DNA from: Psococerastis gibbosa
Taxonomy: Eukaryota > Arthropoda > Insecta > Psocodea > Psocidae
Direction: 5' to 3'
Assembly: GCA_963971405.1 (NCBI GenBank)
Contig: OZ020484.1
Location: 13,330,001 to 13,394,000 of the forward strand
DNA: 64,000 nt
Position numbers and translations under genes: made by a program. Below, piece by piece: positions 24,205 to 35,501 of this stretch; position 1 is the stretch's first letter, and each line of letters starts with the position of its first letter. The notes under the pieces are model-generated. The model was not told the DNA's origin, searched no databases, and worked only from the letters and a program-made list of their open reading frames with translations.

Positions 24205-24410
24205 GCATGATGAGAAGACTAACACAGGGAATTCCACGAAACCGCTGGAAGGACGAATTAGAAACCGACCTTCTCGAGTTAGCAGTCGGTACATGCTGGT
24301 GGAGCGTCATGCAAAATTGAGATGACTGGAGGAATATTGCCGAGCAGGCCAAAGCACATCATGCGATGAAGAGAAGAAGAAGAAGAAGAAGAAGAAGATA
24401 AAAAGAAGAT
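24205..24410 (+). pseudogene. Non-LTR retrotransposon 3' end (relic)
   Basis: The plus-strand frame reads MMRRLTQGIPRNRWKDELE ... then a stop, then DDWRNIAEQAKAHHAMKRR. A GRP.RRW.D-type motif followed after about 30 residues by W..IAEQAKAH is typical of the last residues of RTE- and related endonuclease/reverse transcriptase polyproteins. The frame runs into a (GAA)n tract that may be the element's own tail. The stop codon and the missing reverse transcriptase show a dead, 5'-truncated copy. Family assignment is from recalled motif patterns. Confidence 0.65.
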
Positions 24411-25029
24411 GAAGAAACACTTGTGGCTCTGTGGCTCCATCCTCCATGACGACCAGTTATAGTAAAAAAAAGTAAGCACTAGTCGGTCCAATCAGATTTA
24501 CATTACGGTACCTCGAGTTTTTCATTTAGTCTAATTCTTTTCCACTTCACAATTTTTGGCTTCATTCTTTAAATGTTAACTAAGCTTTCACACTTTACCC
24601 CGGAGGGTACTCGTGTTGAGATTTATTAAGCTTAAATACGTGTATTAACGAGTCCCTTACATTTATAAACTATATATATTCATTTATATATTATAATATA
24701 TTAAATTTATGTTACAATATGCTAAATATATATTTATATTTATAACTCAGTGTGCAACTGTGCGACCGACCATTTTAAGTTCTGAGCTCCCAACTCATCC
24801 GAGATTTCGCCCTTCTTACGGTCATGGGCATGAAAAGAAATTGAATTAAAACTCCATTAAAAATGTTTTATTTCTCATGTGGTGGCAAGGTCGAGCGGAG
24901 AGTTAATGCGAAAACAAATAATTTCTCGAGAGTTATGAATGTGGTTTGCCTTTTTCAGTTTCTCCGCCTATAAATCCACTCCACACATACTTTTCTGATT
25001 TTTCTGGATTCCATCGCTAAATTGTAGGC
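24411..25029. other. Unassigned intergenic DNA
   Basis: AT-rich, with a tata-rich stretch at 24665-24745 and no supported gene. Confidence 0.4.
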
Positions 25030-25059
25030 GTCGTAAACCATTGTCCGATGGTTTACGAC
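25030..25059. repeat. Perfect 12-bp hairpin
   Basis: gtcgtaaaccat and its exact reverse complement are separated by 6 bases (tgtccg). No other copy was seen in the window and its role is unknown. Confidence 0.7.
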
Positions 25060-25497
25060 CTCGCAGTATGTTATATTAAAAACCGGATTATTGTTTTCCG
25101 CTGAGTAATTGCGTCTTTCCTCTCAATACCGTACCTTTTTTTTATATTAAAAATATGAAAGAATCAGTCTGAAATTTGTTTACCTCTCCCCACATGGGGA
25201 CTGTTCATTATGTTTTATCAACTTGTGCACTGCATATTGCTTTTCCGTATATCATAAAAAATGTAATTTTTTTGTCTGATTCGCGTTTCATGTTTCAGCA
25301 GTTTGTTGTCTTCCTCTTTGCCTTCAATTTAACCTCTTACCTTTTATCCTAGGGTATTTCATTTCACCCCTGTTTCCGCAACGACTAACGACCGTCAGTG
25401 TCATGCAGTAAGAATAAGTGTAGAGTATAGTATGTAGAGTATAGCTGTCGCTGGATATACAGGTATGCCAAGTCGTTCCCATATTTTCAGTCAGGAC
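25060..25497. other. Unassigned intergenic DNA
   Basis: No supported feature. Confidence 0.4.
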
Positions 25498-25635
25498 CTG
25501 TAGAGTAGTGGTTGTTGGTTCGAGTCCCACACTGGCTACATTTTCTGGCCATGCCAGCGCATGTAAAGCAGGCGGTCCCGGGTCAGCGAGATTAGGGCAT
25601 ATGGCCCTCTCTTACACCTAACAGTACATATCAAC
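25498..25635 (+). repeat. SINE S1, head-deleted copy
   Basis: The A box (tagagtagtgg) and B box (ggttcgagtcc) lie only 5 bases apart because the 29 or so bases carrying the anticodon-arm region are missing. The body (catgtaaagcaggcggtccc) follows normally. The AT-rich tail is lost or degenerate. Confidence 0.8.
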
Positions 25636-26835
25636 AATAGTTTAATTGAAATACACTTTATCTTGTAAACTACATTCATACCATACCGTTTACAGATACA
25701 GGGAAAAGGCTTACATAATTCTATTCGGTGTCACGTGACAAGAATAAAATCATTTAACATTCCAGCTATTGTTTCGCATTGATTCAGCAGTTGTTAAAAA
25801 AAGAAGCAAATAAATGCGCGGGACATGCAAAATAATGAATTATAGGAATAAAAGAAGTCAGTTGCATAGCTTTATAATTGAAGGAAATACTTACAGATAT
25901 ACATTAAAATGCACAGTTTTAATTTTGTGATATATTAGGAATTTCAAATAATTTTTCCAAATCCAATCGAGAAAAAAATTAAGGAACTCACCCCCAAAAA
26001 TGACCGGCGATCAATTTGTTAATTTCAATTTCCTTAATTTCCCACATAGAAAGAGAAACGAAAAAAATATTTTTATTTTAAAAATTATTTATTACGCTCA
26101 CGTTATCAACAGGAGTAGGCCTATTTTAACACTTAAATTTTATTTCGTTACGTCAAAACATCTGTCCTTATGCGTATTTGGCTTTGAGTAATCGAATAGT
26201 CACGCTGGGAGTTTCATTGTCAATTTTTTTTTAAATGATAATTGTGATCTTTGCCCATATAAAGTGATGCTGATTGTCAAAGAGTTGCACATACCACCAT
26301 AATTTTATGCGCTAACCAACATGGTAAGTTGTAACGCGAGCCCGAATTCACGTGAAAGCCACGTGGCATTCTTAATCAAGGCCAAAATTTCCACGTGGAA
26401 AGCGTTAACCAGCATCAAGTTGCAGCGTTCCGCTGGCCAGTCATGAGGGTGGCTCAACCAATGAGGAGGCGTCATTCCAATTAATTTACATCGGGAACAA
26501 AAGAAGATAATAATTTGCGATATAGATGCGGGCTCAAGAAAGTCTCATGCTGGGGTGTTTTATTGTTTTGGTATTGCATGAATGGGAGCATAGATTTTTT
26601 TATGGAAAACTGCCGCGTGTTGATGGACACAGATTGTTGTCTTCGCGCAATAGCGGTTTTTTGTGACTGTCGAGTCACCATGCTTAAGGGTGGGCATAAT
26701 CTATAGGGTCCTCTTGACAGACATGATTACATGAATCGTCACAGGCAATTTATAATAAGGGGCATATTATTTTATGGGTTCTATATGCATTACTACAATA
26801 CATATCATGGTTTTGGTTTGTTTTAAAACCCCTAC
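25636..26835. other. Unassigned intergenic DNA
   Basis: No supported gene. The opposite-strand frames at 26481-26706 carry no recognisable motif. Confidence 0.4.
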
Positions 26836-27445
26836 TTTCAGCATTTCTGCTTTAAGCAACCCTGTCAGCCAGGCGGGGGAGTGAGTCTGTTTCTTAACTT
26901 GAGGCACCCAAAGGGCAGACTCCTTTACCTCAGGAAGAAGGAGAGTAGGTTGACAGATTGGGCATCCTGGTTATAGTGGATTCCGAACCACTCGAGAAAC
27001 ATAGTAAGTAGTATTGTAGTAGTAGTGTTCGCCGGGTTAATAACGACTTAGGCCTCATATTTGGGCCCATAGAGCGACCCCGACTTGACTGTCCTATGCC
27101 GCAGCCCATAGGACAGTGGACCTCCTGATTATGGTGGATTCCGAACCACTTGGGAAACACAGTGAAGTCACACGATTAGTTCGGAGGTGACCAGGACAAG
27201 GCCTACCATGTTTCCCTACCGGCACTGTGCACACGACCAAGTTATCTGCAGCTTTGAACCTGCTCTGGTCCGCTGGATTCAACTTGGTATAGCGGCCGGC
27301 CGAAAGATGATAAAGTCACACGATTAATTAAGTCTCTGCACGTTATCATGTCCCACCATTTTCACCTGCCAACGCTACCAAGTTCACTAAAGTTTGGAAC
27401 AGCTAAGGTCTGTTCTGATGGTTTCAACTTGGTATGGTCGTTGGC
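26836..27445 (+). repeat. Tandem repeat family X, locus X1
   Basis: A leader shared with X2 (cagcatttctg, gcaaccctgt, gtgagtctgttt, aacttgaggcaccc) is followed by at least two units of about 180 bp. Each unit holds cctgattat-ggtggattccgaaccact, tcacacgatta, ggaggtgacca, a gcacacgaccaagtt-type block and ggattcaacttggta. A third, partial unit ends near 27440. Non-coding. Confidence 0.75.
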
Positions 27446-27983
27446 ATACGTATTACGTGTATTGTCATTTCAGACATACACTCTTTTAATAATGAACACT
27501 GTTGACTGTGTCCATTGAATTTAAAATTATAGTCAGTATAATATTGATTGCGAGAAAATAAGAAATTAACATTTTGTTAAGGACAAGGTCTATAAAGTAA
27601 ACAGAAGTAATCATGGCCACATTGGCCACATAATGACCAAACAGGTTTAAATGGTATCGAGCCGTATGGATGGATGGCCAAGTAGAAGCAACCATTTTCC
27701 ACCCCTGTTATGGTACTCCAAGCCTACAATGCCTGGCCGAACCTTTTGTTTTGCGCGTCTTATTTTTACCTGATGCTGTGCAGGTACTGGTAGGTTATGG
27801 ATTGAAAACGAGGGACGAGGAGTAAACCAGTTTGCCAATTGCTAGAAATACACTCAAACAATACAATATTATACCAAAACCGATGGGGTTGTTCGTTGGC
27901 AGGGCAAGGCACCACTATAATGTCTTGTAGGTCTAATTCCAAAACAAGCTAACAAGCCCTTCAATAATCATTGCTGTGTCTGG
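27446..27983. other. Unassigned intergenic DNA
   Basis: No supported feature. Confidence 0.4.
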
Positions 27984-27991
27984 TTCTAGAC

Positions 27992-28886
27992 CATTGGCGT
28001 AAATTCCCAAAATTTCTGGGAGGGGCTTTAGGACCCCAAGACTTTGACCTTCCGGAGAAATAAATAGATAAATGAGGTTTTACGCATATCATAACCTGGA
28101 GAAAGGGGAGCCCGGGGGTCCTCCCCCCCAGAGAAACACAAATGATAAATGGGCACAAATTAGTAAGGTTTTACGAATATTATACCCTGGAGATAGGGGG
28201 GGCCAGGGGTCTCCCCCGGAGAAAAAATTTGATGAATAGGCCCAAATCAGTGAGGTTTTACGCATTTTGCAAGCAATACAGTTGAGATTTTACAGACGTA
28301 TAAACCTACCACTGAGGGGGGTCCGGGGGTCTCCCATGAAGTAAATGTTTGAAAAATAAGTATGAAATATTGGGGTTTGAAGCATTTCGAGTTATTAATT
28401 TTTGTGAAAGTAATTGGTCAATATGTTGATTTTTTTCATGTCTTTCATGTGAAATAAGCATACCTAGAATTAATTTCCCTTTCGTTATTGTGGATACTAT
28501 GCCTTTCGCCTCCATAACGTCTTTGTCACCAGAAATACTGGGGGACTACGGGTGCTTAAGGGGGGGGGTTTAGCCCAGGACCCCCCATTTAAGCCAATTG
28601 AGATATTATAACGACGAAGAAACCTACCATAAAGGGGGGCCCGGGGGTCTCCCCCGGAGAAAAATAGCTCTGAAGTATTGGGGTTTTAAGAATTTTGAGT
28701 AATATATTTTTTGTGGAAGTACTTGGTCAATATGTTGATTTTTTTCATGTAAAATAAGCATACATAGAATTAATTTCCCTTTCGTTATCTTGGATACTAT
28801 GCCTTTAGCCTCCATAACGTCTTTGTCACCAGAAATCCTGGGGGGGGGGGCTACGGGTCCCCCAGGACCCCCTATTTACGCCATTG
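27992..28886. mobile_element. hAT-type non-autonomous element B
   Basis: 895 bp. The inverted ends CATTGGCGTAAAT and CAATGGCGTAAAT differ at one base and are flanked by the perfect 8-bp duplication TTCTAGAC (27984-27991 and 28887-28894). Its interior matches element A but is expanded. The gggggtctccc motif recurs at roughly 85-120-base spacing, and the right half is present twice (about 28296-28600 and 28617-28886). A decayed copy of the right terminus (atttaagccaattg) lies inside at 28587-28600. Confidence 0.9.
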
Positions 28887-28894
28887 TTCTAGAC

Positions 28895-29781
28895 TTTACT
28901 CGGGGCATAACTAGAGTACCCAATACAATACTTACTTGGAATTATTAATGATAAATAAATGTGCTTTCGGAAACAGCGTATTATGACACCCTCTAGGCTC
29001 TAACAGCCTAACCACAAATTAATTTGATCACACAATCATTATATTTGTGGGGTTATATTGTATCTGCTATGAGGGGGTAAACAATAATTTTCCGCCATTT
29101 CAACAAAACACAAAATTACTGTATAGTTTTTGATCTAAAGTGGAACAGCCGCTGGAAAAATAATAAGTTGGACGAACAATAGCCATCATCAGATGAGAGG
29201 TGGCAAACATGGTGGATGTCCTGTACATGCACGTGCAGGACACGTGGACTATAGTTCGTACACGTAAACAACCGACATTCAGCATCCAACCCACTCCTCT
29301 TCACTTACACAAATTCACTAATTTTTTCCCTCCAATAAATTCAAATAAAACAATCCCCACATATTTGATTCACAGTCTCACACTCTCATCTTAGGCTGAA
29401 ACATTTCTTTTTATCCTTTCTTGCAGCAATAATTTTGATTTTCTCAAGAGGGTTTCTTGGTGTATGCTGATGTGCTGCTCAGTTCATTGTATTTGAGTCT
29501 TTTTGTTCTTTTTAGTTATTTCTCACGACTCAGTGAGTCACGTCACAATGTGTTTCCGTTTGTGCTGATGTCAATTATCGCAAACGTCACAAAAACGTTG
29601 TTGAATCAAGTTGACGTTGATTGTGTCATATTTTGTTTGAGGCATCATCACCCCCTCAACAGTACTCCTCTACTAGAAGAGGCGTGCTTGACATTGTTCT
29701 ATCGGAGTACCATTCGGATAGCAAGCAATAAAATATTCGCCTGCTAATAACCAGTGAGACTGCGAAACATGAACAACTATA
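28895..29781. other. Unassigned intergenic DNA
   Basis: No supported gene. The 96-codon frame at 29457-29747 (plus) has no recognisable motif. Confidence 0.4.
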
Positions 29782-29990
29782 AGACTTTTTGCTCTACTAG
29801 TATTACTTACCCAACCTATAGGAGTTAGGACTGTAAAGCAATCTCTTACACTCAACTATAGGAAGGCCCGGGACCACCTAATTTACATGCCCTCCGAAGC
29901 ATGACCAGAAAATGTAGTAAGTGAGGGACTCGAGCCAACAACCTTTCGGGTGAATGTTGGAGTCTGTACCACTACTGTACATCTCAAGGG
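29782..29990 (-). repeat. SINE S1 copy
   Basis: On the minus strand it holds a degenerate A box (tacagtagtgg), a B box with one change (ggctcgagtcc), and the S1 body including catgtaaattaggtggtccc. Boundaries are approximate. Confidence 0.8.
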
Positions 29991-30188
29991 GATCCACTAT
30001 GTGATTTAGCAGCTAAATGTTTAATATGTTAAATTTGGAAATGTAAACATCGTAGAGACGCTTATATGACGCCAGTCAAAACTTAAAATCGACAAATTAA
30101 TTATTTCTCAAAAAATATAAATAAATAATTAAAAATTAAATTAAAACATCCGCTGATAATTTTTTTTATTTTTAAATACAACAAAATA

Positions 30189-31050
30189 AGAACCGGTTCG
30201 AGTTCACTCGAACATGCTTTCCAATTTATCAAAATTAGTAGATAGAGAAAATTAGTAATTTTATGGTAAATATTTTTCCCATGGTTAAATTTCAGATATC
30301 TCGAGGGGGGGGGGGGGGTTGTCCACCTGACGTCACTGGAAGTGAGGTAAATTCTCGATAGGTCAAACAAACACATTAATTACCACACAGCAATAATGGC
30401 AGGGCATGCAATGCATTTGAGCGCGAATTTTCTATCATTTTTTTCAAAAAATAATTTTTTGGGCAAAACCAAATATTTTTTTGGGAAAGCAACCTATCCG
30501 GTTTCGTTACTCAATTTAACACCTAAAACATGCTTGAAGGTAGAAATCATCGATAGAAAGGTTTCGCATTTTTTAGTCATTTTTTCATTAAAATTTAGTT
30601 ATTTTTATTTTTTTACCCCCAGAAGCAAACTATCAAGGGGCAAGCGACCCCCCGCATTTTGTCAACATTAATAACGACTACAATCTACGAGAATTTAAAA
30701 GAAATCGTTGGAGCCGTTTTTGAGAAATAATTTTTTTAGACGTTTTTTTGGAGTTTTTTGAAAATAAAACCCCCCCCCCCCCCCAAATTGTGTTAGCCCA
30801 AAAAAAAAAAAATGGTCCCGAGGTATGATTTTTGTGAACCTACATGCCAAATTTCACTCAAATCCACTGAGTAGTTTGCCCGGAAATCGACGAACAGACA
30901 GACCGACAGACCGACAGACAGACATTTTGTAAAAACCACTTTTTTGGGTTCCTGGGACCTCAAAACGTGTAAATCCGTTGAAATCTCGGAATCGAAAATT
31001 TCGACCATCACAAAGCTTTCCTTATACTACGTATAAATTGGAAAGCAAAA
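30189..31050 (-). repeat. Repeat family R, copy R2
   Basis: Near-full copy in inverted orientation to R1 with high visible similarity throughout. It begins gaaccggttcgagttcactc, carries poly(G) at 30305-30318, TGACGTCA at 30328-30335, a second homopolymer (poly C) near 30771-30784, a gacagaccgacag tract, and ends at the hairpin-forming ggaaagc block near 31045. Non-coding. Confidence 0.85.
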
Positions 31051-31704
31051 ATGCCGCGGCCGTTAGGCTGTTTACTACGCAAATTTACGATTTTTCGACA
31101 TTAACGATGGATTCACTAAATTTCAGTGCCTTATTTGCTAAATAATTCTCCATTTTAATTTACGATCGAGAATGGGATTCCCGATTTATCATATTTAACA
31201 GGATTCGGCATGATGAGTACTGGATAGTGAATTCCCCAAATATTCCTTTTAACCTGAAACACATTTTATTTCATCAATAATACAATATTTTTGTTTTTTA
31301 GGGTTAGCACGAAAAGAAGACTTTATAGTCTTATTAATCGCCTTTTGTTTTCTGTTTTCAATAAAGTTATTTTTCAATTCCATTCAATTCAATTACATGT
31401 TGGTACTGGCAACTGACCAGTCTGCCTGCTGTTCTCATCCTATGGGAGAAGAGATCTTGTGGGTTGTGAAACTTTGAAGTTTGAAGTGCCTCTAAGTTCC
31501 AAATACAATCGTTTATTTTGCGTACATCTTTCTCAATAATTTTTATAAATTTGACCTATTTACAACTTTTAGGTACCTGTACCGATTTTTCCCCTCTCCC
31601 AGGTGTGCCGCGTTATGAAAGGGGTTGGAAACCACGAGGCTATTATTAAATTTTTCAACTAATGCCCTCGTAAGCTCGTATTCTGGCTTTTCAATGTCAG
31701 GTCC
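31051..31704. other. Unassigned intergenic DNA
   Basis: No supported feature. Confidence 0.4.
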
Positions 31705-31715
31705 GGAGGTCCTAG

Positions 31716-31831
31716 TACTTACTTACTTAACGTGTCCAGGTGGCACACGTTTTATTGATTGGTCCAGTATATAGCAGCCTGGACGGCCTTGTCGTTGGCT
31801 TCGGCCAGGTCAGCAGCTGTGCAAGGGGATG
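31716..31831 (-). mobile_element. 5'-truncated non-LTR retrotransposon insertion
   Basis: On the minus strand a short frame reads ADLAEANDKAVQAAIYWTNQ then a stop, a 3' UTR of about 25 bases, and a (taag)n tail. An 11-bp direct repeat ggaggtcctag flanks it exactly (31705-31715 and 31832-31842). A short tandem 3' tail with a target duplication of this length is what target-primed reverse transcription leaves. The family is not identified. Confidence 0.6.
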
Positions 31832-31928
31832 GGAGGTCCTAGTTGCAGAACAAACAACCCATTGAAAATTTTTAGGGGGGGATGGGAGGTCCTAGTTGCA
31901 GAACAAACAACCCATTGAAAATTTTTAA
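31825..31928 (+). repeat. Tandem duplication, period 53
   Basis: About 48-50 bases (from gggatgggaggtcctagttg to cattgaaaattttta) occur twice in a row with no visible difference. The first copy contains the right-hand target duplication of the adjacent retrotransposon. Confidence 0.85.
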
Positions 31929-31954
31929 ACAAAACTGACCCAAATTTCTCACCC

Positions 31955-32106
31955 CTTGTCAATATTCCGTCATTTGTGCATCAATAATTGATGAAGTTTT
32001 TGTTTTAAGGAGACTATTATGTAGAAACTTAACTTACCTATTATAAATTAAGTTACAACATGGTAGAGACTTATTATTGATGCATAATTGACGGAATATT
32101 GACAAG
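31955..32106. repeat. Fold-back element with 34-bp arms
   Basis: 31955-31988 is the reverse complement of 32073-32106 apart from a few central mismatches (arms start cttgtcaatattccgtca). The 84-base spacer holds a weaker inner inverted repeat (aacttaac / aattaagtt). It resembles a MITE or hairpin repeat. No target duplication is obvious. Confidence 0.75.
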
Positions 32107-33102
32107 TGGAATAGCCGCCTTACTAAGCTTACCAAGATCTTGCTCATATCCATAGCAAGACATTTTTGGTTGGCTGCTTCTTAACTCCCATGACATCTAA
32201 GAAGAAAGCTTAGTGAAAGCATTCAAAATGAAAAGGTAATTTTGAACCTAGCGAGTTGTGCGTAATTTGACGTGCCTGAGCAGCTTCTAATCCTCAAAAG
32301 CCTTCCTATAAAGCGTCTCAATTTACAACCCGCAGATGAGAAGGGGTATTACAATAAGCGTGCGAGCTGCTGTAAGCCCCTCATAAAAATATCCCGTTTA
32401 CTTAACAACAACAAGCACCCGCGATAAACTCGTGGACGGGGTAATTCCATTTGAATATTCAAGCCAGAGGGCTCCAGATAACCGAAAATAGGGTCAATTT
32501 TGAAACAGAATACTGTGCGGGGGGGGGGGAGGCTTGTGTAAAGTTCTGGACATTGTATCCCTAAGTACAGGCTTGTTACGGGGCTGTTTCTTGCCAGGGG
32601 CTTAGTTTTTACGAGGAGCACCAGCTGGGCTATCAGACTTGCGGATTTACCTTAGGTACTCCTCAACTGATCCTATCCCTAAGGGGTTGAGCATTTATGA
32701 CAACATTTGCACAAATGGTATGTCGTTAGTAGGTTGATTTCTAATGAGTTTTGAGTTAATCTTCTTGACGTGGCTCATTATCAGAAGGAGAGAGAATGTA
32801 TGAGATTGCGCATATCGTTTTCTGCTTCATTGTTTTTCTCTGGTTTTGTATAACTCCATGGTAGAGTTAATTTGAAATAAAAGCTGGGTCCAGACTATGT
32901 TACAAAACATGTTATATAACACAATCTTGTTCAACAATTTTTATGTTATCCATCAGGTGTCGGCAAAGATCAAAGAAAGCTTCGTTGTATAACACGCTAC
33001 GACTTGTCCACATTAGTTTGTAACATTTACTGCAGTACCAGCGCAGCGGGGAATTTAGTATTGCCAGAATTCTCGCTTCGTACACGCTGATTTTTCGGTA
33101 TG
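32107..33102. other. Unassigned intergenic DNA
   Basis: Poly(G) lies near 32519-32531. No supported gene. Confidence 0.4.
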
Positions 33103-33110
33103 ATTGCAGA

Positions 33111-33295
33111 CATGGCCGTGCCGTGCCCAGGTTTTGATTTTTTTAACGCAATTTATTAATGAAAGTCCATTCTATCCAGTGTACAAACTCAAATAAATTT
33201 ATTCCAATTTTTCAAACAAAACAGGTTTACATCAAAAAAATTATTTGGGGGGGGGGGTCCAGGCCCTTTCGACCACCCCCCTGAACACGGCCATG
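33111..33295. mobile_element. hAT-type non-autonomous element
   Basis: 185 bp. Both ends open with CATGGCCGTG (10 bp), and a perfect 8-bp duplication ATTGCAGA flanks it (33103-33110 and 33296-33303). Poly(G) near 33246 lies inside the right end. Non-coding. Confidence 0.87.
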
Positions 33296-33303
33296 ATTGC
33301 AGA

Positions 33304-34590
33304 TGCTCTCTCAGTGCCATTTCGGTATTAAATAAATAAATAAATAAATGTGGATGAGGATTCTCTGTCTTGACCCATTTTGCTTACAATTGCAAGCTTA
33401 CAATTTTTTCTCCCTTAGATGTAGACACATTAATTAAATTCTTATTATATTTCAAAATTCTACTTGCACATTTTAATGTTCATTAGTATTTCCTTCAATT
33501 AAAAAACAATGCAACCATTCTGTTGTATTCTAATAATTTATTAATTTGAATTTCCTAATTTTCAGGTATTAAAAAGTAAGAACCGGTATTATAATAATCC
33601 CAAATCGCCATGATCGGGCTACAGTAAACTAAATATGATCCGCGCAGACAACTACGGTATCTAAATCATTATACCTATACAGTATACAAGGGTATACAGG
33701 CAGCCATCAACGGTGTTGAACAGAAAATATTGCTAAAAATGCGTGAAAAAGAAATAAAATATCTGAATTTTAAAGACGGGCACATGTGTGAGGCCATAAA
33801 TAAAAGTGGTATGGATTTGTGATTGGATTGCGAAGCAATCTGCTACCGATTAGGGGTGACGAATATTGCATCTGCATCTGGCAGCAGCAGACTCGTAAAA
33901 ATCGCAGACTGCCTGCTTGCTTCCATCTCTATTCATCCTGACTTTTTTCACTTTTGGAATGTCCCATTTAATTGGGAAGGGAACTAATGGAATTCGCAAA
34001 TTCTTTCTGCCCATGACTGACTCGTATTATTTCGTTTTACGATATTTTTTACGACCAGGGTCCGCATTCCGCCGGCGCACTGATGGGACGGACTCACGGT
34101 TTTATGTAAATTAATGGAAGGGTAAAAATACAGGAACCTCAATCACGAATGGGGTATTAAAATAAGATAAATTGGTAATTTTGCACAGCTCAAATATGTG
34201 AACAATATAGTTTAATTTCCAAAAAAAGCCCAATGACATTTACTCTAAATAAGTAAAATACAATAAACACAAATATGCAAGTGCGTAGCTTACAATTGAT
34301 AACCCAAAAATAAGTAAAAGTAATAAAGTAAGTAATGTGTGTTTTAAATTTTAGAAACATGCAGCCTATCAATATATAATTTACAATATATTTGCATGAC
34401 GTATATTAAAAAAAAAAAAAAACAGTAACAAAACTATTTAAGAACGAACTGGACTAATGTTGCACATTGGTGGTTGAATGTCTCCTTGCCGACGCAAAAA
34501 AAGTGTAAGTTAAGTATGTGAGATTAATTCACAAGATCCGAACTTTAAATGTGATTGGTCTTGCAAGTCATCGTTTGCCAGCAATATTAA
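33304..34590. other. Unassigned DNA with a MITE P fragment
   Basis: An (AAAT)n tract lies at about 33329-33350. A partial right arm of palindromic MITE P lies at about 33575-33623 (accggtattataat ... cgccatgatcgggct). No gene is recognised. Confidence 0.45.
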
Positions 34591-34598
34591 CGTGATTG

Positions 34599-35493
34599 CA
34601 ATGCCGGATTAACCCATGGGCACTTAGGGCACAGGCCCCCGGCCTCCCCAGAAATGCCTAAAATTCCGCCCCCCCCAAACGAGATTTTTGTTGTTGATAA
34701 AAATATAAAAAATTAAAAGTTTTGAAATTGGTGGGAAATTATGTCTTTTTCCTTTGTTTTGCTGGTAGATTTATGAATTTTAGAGGAATTTGCACTAGAG
34801 GCGGACGAAACAACCGGCACTGCGGCTATTTCCTCCCCCCCCCCCCTCCCCCTTTGGAAGGCAGTTATATTCTTTGCCTCTAAAATGTAAGTGTTACCAG
34901 TTACTGCACTCAAAATGCGTAAAACCCCACTATTTCAGCCCTATTTTTCAAACATTTTCTCCCGGGGGAGACCTCCGGCCCCCCTGTTCACAATTATATT
35001 AATTCCTTGTAATTTATATACCTTATTCCTCTCAAAATGCTTAGAACGCCTATATTTCAGCCCTATTTTTCAAAAATTTTCACCCGGGGGAGACCCCCGG
35101 TCCGGGGGCCCCGGACCCCCCTCGTTCGCAATTATATATCAATTGCCTGTAAACTCTCAATGTTACTGCGCTATCAAAATGCGTAAAATTAGACTATTTC
35201 AGGTCTGTTTTGGCTAAACTTCTCCCCCGTGGGAGACGCCCCCCTTTATATCCTCCGAACCGAACTAAGGTCATTAATTTAAAAGCTGCGTACGTCCATG
35301 AGAACGGCTTTCCGTACTTTATTCACTTTTATGAAAATGGGTGGAGGGGCTACAAATTATTAAATTCGAAAACCTATCGTTACGCCACTGTCAAGTGCCT
35401 CCCCCTTTTATGAGGTCTGGGACCGTCTCTGGGTTGGACCCACTGCCCCCACATATCATGTGCCCCCCCCCCCCAGGGGTTAATCCGGCACTC
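34599..35493. mobile_element. hAT-type non-autonomous element with internal tandem units
   Basis: 895 bp. The inverted ends CAATGCCGGATTAACCC and GAGTGCCGGATTAACCC agree at 15 of 17 positions. The flanks CGTGATTG (34591-34598) and CATGATTG (35494-35501) agree at 7 of 8. Inside, three units of about 120-140 bp each begin caaaatgc (34911, 35033, 35175) and contain a cccggggg-agacc motif. These units are the reverse complement of the sub-repeats in elements A and B although the termini differ. Confidence 0.85.
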
Positions 35494-35501
35494 CATGATT
35501 G

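Noticed and set aside
26836..27445. CRISPR-like array from the X units
   Set aside because: The units are about 180 bp, few and diverged, and the context is a eukaryotic genome.
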